Source: Oligoflexia bacterium (GTDB lineage Bacteria > Bdellovibrionota > UBA1018 > CAIMNF01). From it: DNA of 6,253 nt. Of the stretch, positions 1-6,179 are shown piece after piece (the stretch's first letter is position 1; every line of letters starts with the position of its first letter). The stretch lies in NCBI GenBank assembly GCA_903858975.1, contig CAIOKW010000264.1:1-6253 (forward strand), written 5' to 3'. A model generated the notes under the pieces. The model ran no database searches and was not told the origin of the DNA. It saw only the letters and a list, made by a program, of their open reading frames with translations. A program made the translations under genes and the position numbers.

Positions 1-1127
1 AGCCGATTGAATCGACGCACATTATGAAACGGGTGAAGTTTGATAAATGGCGTGAAATGGTCGAAATACCATTAAAAGAGCAGCTGATTCATGTTGTTAT
101 AAGACAAATCCTGGCGCCAACTGTGGAGCAAAAGCTCTCTCATTCGGTGCACTCTTTTATTCGAGGTCGTTCGATTAAAACTGCATTTGATCAAATCAGG
201 AGCCAATTAGGTCGCTACCGAACTGAAACGCCCCTTCGTGAGCGAGCTCTTTTCGTTTTCAGGGCAGATATTAGAAAGTGTGGGGAATCCATACCGGTTC
301 ATCCTCGCTCAAAGATTTGGGCGCTGATTCGTGAGGCTTTACCCCCTGGATCACCCATTCCACATGAACAACTAATGGATGCGATCCAAGGAGCCGTTCG
401 GCCAGTCGTAAAATGGAAAGATCATGGTGGAGAGTTCCAGTTTTTGCAGGGAATTCCAACGGGTTCGCCCATTCAGCCCCTATTGTTAAATTTGTACTTG
501 GGACAATTAGATCACTATTTTGAATCCTTTTCTAAATCCAATTCACACTCCATTTATTGCCGCTATGGGGATGATTTCTTTTTTGCCCATCCGAATGAGT
601 CTGTGTTTCACGAAGTGATGAGAGGGCTTCCCATTTTGCTCCGCAATTTAGAACTGGAGATCCTGCCTGAAAAGCAAAAAATGTTTCGCTGGTCAGGCTC
701 TGGATTTAAAGGGAAATCAAGTGTTGAGTTTCTAGGCTTTGAACTCAATTTTAATGGAACGATCAAACTCAATCGCTTGAAGGAAAATCAAGTCGCGCGG
801 CACTTGAGGTACGTGGTTAGAAAAACATTTTATGTTTTGAAGAGTGAAACCATGGATCGTCGTATTCAGATGGCTCGAAAAATGATTGAAATGGCTCTCG
901 GGATTGATTCTATGAAGCGCCATCCCTACATCGATAAACTTCTGAGTATTGCGGATGATCGAAACCAACTGAAAGCTCTGGATCATGAATTAGCATTTGC
1001 AGTTTCACGAGAAATTACGGGGCTAAGACGCTTAGCCACTTTTCGACGGGTGTCTAAGAAATTGATCTATCAAGAATACCAGATTCCATCCTTGGTACGA
1101 GAAAGGAACCGGCCATGGAATCCTTAG
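1..1127 (+). CDS. Reverse transcriptase (RNA-directed DNA polymerase) of unassigned class, 5' end outside window
   Basis: An RT-fold polymerase. The frame is open through the left edge. The first ATG (24) has no ribosome-binding site, and the RT core begins almost at once after it, so the true start is probably upstream; residues below count from ATG 24. Visible motifs, in order: a fingers segment with IPLKEQLIHVVIRQILAP (15-32); S-F-I-R-G-R-S (44-50), matching the usual GFRPGRS; motif A with catalytic D82 in ADIRKCGESI; motif B GIPTGSPIQP (143-152) followed by LNLYLGQLD; motif C YGDD (181-184); a motif D region around 211-219; and the LGF motif E (237-239). Residues 245-367 form a basic, probably helical thumb and tail with no recognisable HNH or maturase domain. 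Odd points: glycine at D82+5, where RTs normally have an aromatic residue, and Gln151 where SP is usual. The membrane-protein gene overlaps its 3' end by 13 nt. Possible relatives are the unknown-group or defence-associated RTs; the class cannot be fixed by eye. The RT call is firm, the role is inference. Confidence 0.9.
   Translation, partial: PIESTHIMKRVKFDKWREMVEIPLKEQLIHVVIRQILAPTVEQKLSHSVHSFIRGRSIKTAFDQIRSQLGRYRTETPLRERALFVFRADIRKCGESIPVHPRSKIWALIREALPPGSPIPHEQLMDAIQGAVRPVVKWKDHGGEFQFLQGIPTGSPIQPLLLNLYLGQLDHYFESFSKSNSHSIYCRYGDDFFFAHPNESVFHEVMRGLPILLRNLELEILPEKQKMFRWSGSGFKGKSSVEFLGFELNFNGTIKLNRLKENQVARHLRYVVRKTFYVLKSETMDRRIQMARKMIEMALGIDSMKRHPYIDKLLSIADDRNQLKALDHELAFAVSREITGLRRLATFRRVSKKLIYQEYQIPSLVRERNRPWNP
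1102..1107 (+). promoter_or_regulatory. Ribosome-binding site for the membrane protein, inside the RT gene
   Basis: AAAGGA lies 7 nt before the ATG at 1115 and within the last codons of the RT gene. It fixes the start of the downstream gene and supports translational coupling between the two genes, because ribosomes finishing the RT at 1127 would sit over this site. Confidence 0.65.
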
Positions 1128-2875
1128 TTCTACTGGCATCGCGCTTCCAGTATGTTTGGAGACGAGTTCGTTTTATGTCGCTTCAAAGAGTAATGTCGGT
1201 TGGAGTCAGATGGGCTGAATGGATCAGCTTCAGTCATTTGGTTTCACATCGATTTGCATTTGAGTATCTCGCATTTAGGTATTTGTTGGATTTTGTGGTT
1301 CGCTACCGTTGGAGTTACCTTGAAGAATTTAGATCGGATTTGATTCTTCTTCGAAAGACGAAACAGAATCAAGGTTTTCTCATTCGAATTCAAGAAGTTT
1401 GGCAGAGCACCTGGCATTGGTTGCCGCCGATGTTCATCTTCATGGTGGTGATGGCTTTTGCATTAAAGCTTCCGCAGAGCCTACCAGGAACGGGGATCTC
1501 GCTTGTAATTGTGCTTGTGATTCACTTTGGTGCGGATTGGATCATGAAGACTCAGCAGTCTGTAATATTTTCTTCGTCTCGGGTCAGTAGACCATTGTGG
1601 TCATTTGTAGGCCTGGATTTGCTCCATGGTGTTTTAATATATGCTTTATCCCGCAAATGGGGGGAAGCCGGTCTGGTTGCTAGTTTCGTAATCAATTCTA
1701 GCTTTAGGATCTTCTCATCTTTTTATTTTTCCCAGAAAACGCTTGTACGCTTAGGGTTGCCCCGCCTTAAGTTTCCGAATCGGATTGGATTTCGTTATCA
1801 GATTTCTATGAAGGGCTTTCTGACTGGTCTTACTCTCCCTTCTGTGGAAGCGGCATTCTTGATTTGTTCGGTAGTTTATTTTCGTGCGATTCGTGAAATC
1901 GATGCAGAAGCCACCTATCAGTTTTTTCTCTACTTGGTGTCCCCGCTCTTTACCTTTGCGACCAGTTTTGGTTTTTTGTACTACGTGGATTTTTTGAAGT
2001 TTAAGGATCGGGTGTTTAGACAGATTTACAAAATGCTCATGATGGATGCACAGAGGGCTCTTGTTTTTTATGTGATCTTAGCCGTAATCATTGCTGAAGG
2101 TTTGAATTTGTTTGGGGGTTGGGAACCATTAGGTCTCAGTGTGATTGGGATGGTGGCCCTCGTCATGGCATCATGGGGGTTCTTTTCACTGAGTGCGATG
2201 GTGGGATTTATTCAGGGGCAGCGTTGGATTGTGGTGGGCTCCGCGTTTCTTACCACTTTTTTGATTTCTGCTGCGTGGAATTTTGAATCACTCATTGCGC
2301 TTTCAATTGTGATTCCTCTCACCTTCGGGCTCATGATGTGGAAGGCGAGCCAGAGAGCGTCTCTTAATTCAAATACGGAATGGATTTCGCCTGAGTTATT
2401 TCAAGGGCTTTTGAGTTCTCAGAGCAACCTACAAGCCCTTCAGGGAGTGGCACTTGAAAGAAAATCACTTGGCTTTTCTTTGTCCGAAACACTCGAGCGA
2501 CTCATCCATGCTCTACCCAAAGGGAGTCAAATCTGTTTTCGAGGGCGGAGTCAGCTCTATTGGATAACCCCCGAAGGTACCCGTCTCTCACCTCGAGAGC
2601 TACTCCTGATTTTTGGCGTTTATTGGACAAAAGAGTTGAACGATTGGGAACCCATTAAGCCTCGAGAACTGAATCAGCAGCTTTTTGAATGGAAATTGGG
2701 CGAAGCTTTGCCAACAGAATTAGGCCAGACGTCCGAGAGTGAACAAAGATTGTTGTTGAGTCTGATGAAGCGTCGAGTGACGGGGCGTGAAATTCAAAGC
2801 CGCGGATTGCGGATTGGATTTCGACCCAGGTTTAAGGGTCAAGTGTGGATGGGTGGGCAGCTTTTTAGGAAGTAA
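1115..2875 (+). CDS. Polytopic inner-membrane protein with soluble C-terminal domain, coupled to the RT
   Basis: A 586-residue protein that I cannot assign to a named family. Residues 1-100 are rich in Arg and aromatic residues and look amphipathic, with one moderately hydrophobic stretch at about 48-62. About ten membrane segments follow, at roughly 103-120, 127-143, 161-179, 185-206, 233-256, 266-291, 314-333, 338-363, 370-388 and 391-410. The rest (411-586) is polar and contains blocks such as GSQICFRGRSQLYWI (470-484). A basic N-terminus plus an even number of spans places both ends in the cytoplasm by the positive-inside rule. The size, and a second half with a conserved-looking YLVSPLFTFATSFGFLYY block (273-290), recall MATE/polysaccharide-flippase (MOP) transporters, but this is a weak impression and no diagnostic motif is visible. 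The start at 1115 is supported by AAAGGA 7 nt upstream. The gene overlaps the RT by 13 nt, so it is probably the RT's partner, for example an effector or exporter; that role is inference. Confidence 0.85.
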   Translation: MESLVLLASRFQYVWRRVRFMSLQRVMSVGVRWAEWISFSHLVSHRFAFEYLAFRYLLDFVVRYRWSYLEEFRSDLILLRKTKQNQGFLIRIQEVWQSTWHWLPPMFIFMVVMAFALKLPQSLPGTGISLVIVLVIHFGADWIMKTQQSVIFSSSRVSRPLWSFVGLDLLHGVLIYALSRKWGEAGLVASFVINSSFRIFSSFYFSQKTLVRLGLPRLKFPNRIGFRYQISMKGFLTGLTLPSVEAAFLICSVVYFRAIREIDAEATYQFFLYLVSPLFTFATSFGFLYYVDFLKFKDRVFRQIYKMLMMDAQRALVFYVILAVIIAEGLNLFGGWEPLGLSVIGMVALVMASWGFFSLSAMVGFIQGQRWIVVGSAFLTTFLISAAWNFESLIALSIVIPLTFGLMMWKASQRASLNSNTEWISPELFQGLLSSQSNLQALQGVALERKSLGFSLSETLERLIHALPKGSQICFRGRSQLYWITPEGTRLSPRELLLIFGVYWTKELNDWEPIKPRELNQQLFEWKLGEALPTELGQTSESEQRLLLSLMKRRVTGREIQSRGLRIGFRPRFKGQVWMGGQLFRK

Positions 2876-2880
2876 AGGGC

Positions 2881-3531
2881 TTATGGGTTCTTACGGGTGA
2901 GCAGCAATTTTACAACAGCATCATTTTGATTGTATTGAGCCATGTCGATGGCCGATTGAAAGCAGGTATCGTTTGTTTTTAATCTCGCTTTTTGTAAGAG
3001 GAGAGAAACAAAGTCGAGGTAACCTTGACGAGCGGCGACTGCAAGAGGGCAGAGCTTTCCCCGCGCATTCACGTCGGCATTCGTGTTGCTCAGAAGGATG
3101 TCGGCAACTTTGAGTGAGTCAAAGAGGGCTGCGATATTGAGTGGGCCGCGTCCTAGAATTCCAGCGAGGTTTGCATCGGCGCCATAGCGTACTAAAAGGA
3201 GTGCAGCCTCTGGCTTTTCGTGTTTTGCGGCCACCATTAAGGGTGTGAAAAGAGAGATAGGTTGTTGAAAGTTTGCATCTGCACCATTTTCTAGAAGTGC
3301 TTTCACCATTTCAAGTGAACCTGCTTTGATCGAATAGGAAAGTGGAGTCTCCGTGTCAGTAGAGCTGTTGGGTGAAACGCCCGCCTGAATCGTGGCGACA
3401 ACTCGAGGCACATCATTGTTGGTGAGTGCACTCCAGAACTGATCAGCAGACGAAACTTGAGCCATCGCAGAGGGACTAAATAGGATAAAAATCAGGGTTA
3501 GCATGTGGCTGTGTGTAGCACATTGAGTCAT
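2881..3531 (-). CDS. Secreted ankyrin-repeat protein
   Basis: A 216-residue protein that starts with a signal peptide and is then almost entirely ankyrin repeats. The hydrophobic core MLTLIFILFSPS (10-21) leads to a signal peptidase I site, SAMA|Q, after residue 24, so the mature protein should be periplasmic or secreted. Repeat-like units run at about 29-55, 61-88, 95-122, 128-156, 160-185 and 190-213. The clearest carry TPLSYSIKAGSLEMVKALLENGADAN (62-87, shown here only by its key TPL...A..G...V..LL..GAD pattern), then TPLMVAA (96-102) and GADANLAG (117-124). Ankyrin stacks bind proteins; no enzyme domain is present, so the partner is unknown. A TGA stop lies directly before ATG 3531, which is therefore the earliest start; Met10 (3504) would leave a 15-residue signal peptide, which is too short. 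Neither start has a clear Shine-Dalgarno, and the n-region lacks Lys and Arg, which is unusual. The stop lies 5 nt from the convergent membrane-protein gene. Confidence 0.85.
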   Translation of the reverse strand: MTQCATHSHMLTLIFILFSPSAMAQVSSADQFWSALTNNDVPRVVATIQAGVSPNSSTDTETPLSYSIKAGSLEMVKALLENGADANFQQPISLFTPLMVAAKHEKPEAALLLVRYGADANLAGILGRGPLNIAALFDSLKVADILLSNTNADVNARGKLCPLAVAARQGYLDFVSLLLQKARLKTNDTCFQSAIDMAQYNQNDAVVKLLLTRKNP

Positions 3532-3688
3532 TCATGGCTAGACGAGTATGAGTGAAGTGAGCGAATGTGACTATTGTTCTCCTCAGAGTCTTCATTCGAG
3601 CCAAAAAGGCCCAAATGCTTGTTTTAAAACGTTTTTTTGATGCAGAGGTGTGTTGTTTTTCGCCGCAAAGTTCATTAGGTTTTTCAGC
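3532..3688. promoter_or_regulatory. Divergent intergenic region, presumed promoters for ankyrin gene and inositol operon
   Basis: This is the only non-coding gap of any size, and it must hold the 5' signals for both flanking genes because they point away from each other. An AT-rich core contains two overlapping perfect 10-bp palindromes, GTTTTAAAAC (3621-3630) and AAAACGTTTT (3626-3635). There is also a tandem AGTGA pair (3551-3560) and a small GCC-AAAAA-GGC hairpin (3600-3610). I could not find a convincing -35/-10 pair with correct spacing on either strand, so the promoter assignment rests on gene arrangement only. Confidence 0.4.
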
Positions 3689-4801
3689 GTGAATGAGCAA
3701 AGGGATCCAAAGACATTGAAGGGGGCATTGATTGGGTACGGATTTATCTCCTCGGAGGGACATCTTCCGGCTTATCTCAAGCGCATTAGAAACGGGAAGT
3801 CGGACGTTAGAATTCTTGCGTTAGCCGATATCTGCGAGGATCGTCGGCGGATTGCGGCACAAGTTTTACCGGGGATACGGATTTATGCTGATTACCGGGA
3901 ACTCATTAAAAGAGAGCATCAGAATCTAGACTTTATCGACATTGCCACTCCCCCGGTCTTTCATGCGGAAATCGCGCACACAGCTTTAGACCACGGACTT
4001 CATGTACTGTGTGAGAAGCCGCTTACCACCCATCTCAAAGACGCAGAGGCGCTCATCAAACATGCAAAAAAAGCAAAGCGCGTGCTCTTTCCAGCTCACA
4101 ATTACAAACATGCACCCGTCGTAAAAGCGATCAGAAAAATCATTGATCAAGGCATGATCGGTAAAGTTCGGTCGGTGACTTTAAATACCTATCGAAACAC
4201 TCATGCTAAAGGCGTCACGGAGTGGAACACTCACTGGCGTAGGCAAACTCGCTTCAGCGGGGGTGGAATTGCAATGGATCATGGAAGCCATTCTTTCTAT
4301 TTAACTTTTGAATGGCTCGGTGATTATCCGACAGCCGTCACCGCAAAAATGTCCAATTTAGAGCCCCATCGATTTGATACGGAAGATAATTTTACTTCGG
4401 TACTGACATTCCCTAATGGCTTTGCTCATTGCCACCTTTCTTGGACGGCAGGTGTCCGGAAGGTCATTTACACCATCCAAGGAGAGCAAGGTGCAATCAC
4501 AGTGGATGACGATCAGCTGCAATTAGCCATTCAACAAAAAACAGAGGGCCCTGACGTCGCCCAAGGAGCAATAAAATGGAATGTTGAAAAAACAGATATC
4601 TCTTCGGACTGGATGGATGCAAGCCATGTCACTTGGTTTAATGACCTTTTTGATCAATTCAAAATGGCAATTCATAAGGGTGACTACGTCGGAAAAGAAG
4701 CGATCGAAGCATATCGGTGCATCGAAATTATCACCCAATCATACGAATCCTCAAAACATGAGTCAAAAGAGTTAAAACTCTTCGGCATTAAAAACCCATA
4801 G
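3689..4801 (+). CDS. Gfo/Idh/MocA-family NAD(P)-dependent oxidoreductase
   Basis: A two-domain dehydrogenase of about 370 residues, the usual family length. Residues are counted from GTG 3689. The N-terminal Rossmann fold shows GALIGYGFIS (12-21), the downstream H25-L-P-A, an acidic ALAD (44-47) at the end of the second strand, and the C-E-K-P-L signature (108-112). The C-terminal domain has HNYKHAPVVK (137-146) and GGGIAMDHGSHSFYL (191-205). The catalytic Lys/Asp/His of the inositol dehydrogenase type are all present: K110 in EKP, and D197 with H201 at the family's four-residue spacing. The enzyme should therefore be active, oxidising or reducing a sugar, inositol or related polyol hydroxyl in the cytoplasm; the exact substrate cannot be read from sequence. 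The start is uncertain. The frame is open only from 3650 (stop TGA at 3638), and no ATG precedes the fold. GTG 3689 (AGG 9 nt upstream) and TTG 3716 (AAAGGG upstream, giving MKGALIGYG) are both plausible; GTG 3650 would add a hydrophobic leader. The inositol phosphate synthase gene follows after 19 nt, which suggests a joint inositol-related role. Confidence 0.93.
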   Translation: MNEQRDPKTLKGALIGYGFISSEGHLPAYLKRIRNGKSDVRILALADICEDRRRIAAQVLPGIRIYADYRELIKREHQNLDFIDIATPPVFHAEIAHTALDHGLHVLCEKPLTTHLKDAEALIKHAKKAKRVLFPAHNYKHAPVVKAIRKIIDQGMIGKVRSVTLNTYRNTHAKGVTEWNTHWRRQTRFSGGGIAMDHGSHSFYLTFEWLGDYPTAVTAKMSNLEPHRFDTEDNFTSVLTFPNGFAHCHLSWTAGVRKVIYTIQGEQGAITVDDDQLQLAIQQKTEGPDVAQGAIKWNVEKTDISSDWMDASHVTWFNDLFDQFKMAIHKGDYVGKEAIEAYRCIEIITQSYESSKHESKELKLFGIKNP

Positions 4802-4820
4802 AAAATAGGAATCAATCGAA

Positions 4821-6179
4821 ATGAAAAGCAGTAAGACTAAAATTGATATTCAGGCCCCTAAAGGAAAACTTGCAATTCTCACTCCGGGAATGGGAGCGGT
4901 AGCGACTACGCTGTACGCAGGAGTCGAGGCAATTAAAAAAGGACTGGCTCTACCGATTGGTTCTTATACACAGCTTGGAAAAATCCGTCTTGGATTGCGG
5001 GATGAAAATCGATTTAAGTATGTGAAAGATCTCGTTCCACTTGCGAATTTGGAGCAAGTCGTTTTTGGAGGTTGGGATATATTTCCAGAAAATGCTTTTG
5101 AGGCTGCAACACACGCCAAAGTCCTCGATAAAGAACTGCTCGAGCTTTTGAAGGAACCCCTAAGCAGAATTAAGCCCATGTCTGCTGTTTTTGATCAGCA
5201 TTATGTAAAACGCATTACCGGCCCGAACATCAAGACGGGTAAGACAAAAATGGAGCTTGCCGAACAGCTTCGACAAGATATTCGAACATTTATTTTAGAA
5301 AATGAATGTGATCGTGCGGTAATGGTGTGGTGTGCATCTACCGAAGTATACACTCCTCCCACGGATGTTCATGGTTCACTTGAGACCTTCGAGGAAGGCC
5401 TTCGAAATAACGATCCATCGATCAGTCCATCTCAAATCTATACCTACGCGGCCTTGATGGAAGGGGTGCCCTACGCCAACGGGTCGCCTAACGTTTCGGT
5501 GGAGATGCCATGCATTCAAGAATTATCGATGAAACGGATGACCCCCATTGCTGGATCCGATTTTAAAACGGGCCAAACCTTTTTGAAAACAGTCATCGCA
5601 CCGGGACTGAGGAATCGGCAAATTGGTGTGTCTGGATGGTATAGCACTAATATTTTAGGGAATCGCGATGGAGAAGTTTTAGACGATCCAGGGTCGTTTA
5701 AATCAAAGGAGGTTACCAAATCCGGAGTTTTGAGTGATATTTTTGATTCAACGCTGTATCCAGAACTCTACAAAGATTTGAGCCATGTGGTGCGGATCAA
5801 TTACTATCCACCTCGCGGAGATAATAAAGAAGGCTGGGATAATATCGACATATTTGGTTGGTTGGGTTACCCGATGCAAATCAAAGTGAATTTCTTATGC
5901 CGAGATTCTATTCTTGCCGCACCGATTGCTCTGGACCTTGCACTTTTTATGGACCTAGCAGGTCGGGCAGGGATGAGTGGTATTCAAGAGTGGCTTTCCT
6001 TTTATTTTAAGATGCCCATTACCAAGTTAGGATTGAGACCCGAGCATGATCTATCAGTACAGTTACTCAAGTTAGAAAACACTTTACGCTTTTTCACCAA
6101 TGAAGAACTGATCAATCACTTAGGACTTTCTTATTATGGAGTTAATGAAGGAGCGAGTTATTCAAATGAGCTTCGATAG
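4821..6179 (+). CDS. ino1: Inositol-3-phosphate synthase (myo-inositol-1-phosphate synthase)
   Basis: This enzyme converts D-glucose 6-phosphate to 1D-myo-inositol 3-phosphate using tightly bound NAD (EC 5.5.1.4), the committed step of inositol synthesis, in the cytoplasm. The 452 residues are collinear with bacterial members of the family. Visible elements: the NAD-binding LTPGMGAVATT (20-30); FGGWDIFPENAFEAA (82-96); KPMSAVFDQHYVKR (118-131); CDRAVMVWCASTEV (163-176); AGSDFKTGQTFLKT (244-257), with the active-site lysines K249 and K256; STNILGNRDGEVL (275-287); SKEVTKSGV (295-303); INYYPPRGDNKEGWDN (326-341), with conserved K336; and FLCRDSILAAPIALDLA (358-374). No key segment is missing, so it should be functional. 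ATG 4821 is preceded by AGGA (4807-4810) with 10-nt spacing. It lies 19 nt after the oxidoreductase and overlaps the next gene by 14 nt, a tight operon. The product could feed inositol lipids, glycosylated inositols or inositol solutes; the window does not show which. Confidence 0.97.
   Translation: MKSSKTKIDIQAPKGKLAILTPGMGAVATTLYAGVEAIKKGLALPIGSYTQLGKIRLGLRDENRFKYVKDLVPLANLEQVVFGGWDIFPENAFEAATHAKVLDKELLELLKEPLSRIKPMSAVFDQHYVKRITGPNIKTGKTKMELAEQLRQDIRTFILENECDRAVMVWCASTEVYTPPTDVHGSLETFEEGLRNNDPSISPSQIYTYAALMEGVPYANGSPNVSVEMPCIQELSMKRMTPIAGSDFKTGQTFLKTVIAPGLRNRQIGVSGWYSTNILGNRDGEVLDDPGSFKSKEVTKSGVLSDIFDSTLYPELYKDLSHVVRINYYPPRGDNKEGWDNIDIFGWLGYPMQIKVNFLCRDSILAAPIALDLALFMDLAGRAGMSGIQEWLSFYFKMPITKLGLRPEHDLSVQLLKLENTLRFFTNEELINHLGLSYYGVNEGASYSNELR
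6148..6153 (+). promoter_or_regulatory. Ribosome-binding site for the 3'-edge gene, inside ino1
   Basis: AAGGAG, a strong Shine-Dalgarno match, lies 12 nt before ATG 6166 and inside the final codons of the inositol phosphate synthase gene. No other start uses it, so it identifies the beginning of the next gene despite the short sequence available. The spacing is slightly long. Confidence 0.55.

Noticed and set aside
271..986. Minus-strand reading frames of 62 and 84 codons inside the RT gene
   Set aside because: They lie antisense to well-conserved RT motifs and encode no recognisable protein; they are shadows.
1..1127. Group II intron maturase/RT
   Set aside because: No HNH endonuclease or clear maturase domain follows the RT core, no intron RNA domain V-like hairpin is seen downstream, and the next gene overlaps the RT directly.
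1..2875. Diversity-generating retroelement
   Set aside because: The motif typical of those RTs in motif B is absent, no template/variable near-repeat pair was noticed in the window, and the neighbour is a membrane protein rather than a lectin-fold target.
1115..2875. Firm assignment as a MATE/Wzx flippase
   Set aside because: Only size and hydrophobicity pattern suggest it. No diagnostic motif is visible, and the span count and the N- and C-terminal extensions do not fit a standard 12-span layout.
3502..3600. Frameshift that would join the MKTLRR-starting frame to the ankyrin signal peptide
   Set aside because: The upstream frame's segment is not hydrophobic and does not extend the signal sequence. 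The ankyrin frame from 3531 already gives a 24-residue signal peptide with an AxA site.
3600..3637. Rho-independent terminator (GCC-AAAAA-GGC hairpin with a later T run)
   Set aside because: The stem is only 3 bp, the T run starts about 20 nt away, and no gene on the + strand ends nearby.
3476..3763. Minus-strand 95-codon frame spanning the intergenic gap
   Set aside because: It overlaps the ankyrin start and the oxidoreductase start in other frames and its product looks like no known protein. The GAGGAGA in it (minus strand) has no ATG, GTG or TTG at a suitable distance.
3689..4801. Naming the oxidoreductase IolG (inositol 2-dehydrogenase)
   Set aside because: The catalytic triad and location fit, but the triad is shared across the Gfo/Idh/MocA family and substrate cannot be inferred from it.
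4523..5719. Several short frames inside the oxidoreductase and synthase genes on both strands
   Set aside because: They sit within well-conserved coding sequence in another frame, lack convincing ribosome-binding sites and resemble no known protein.
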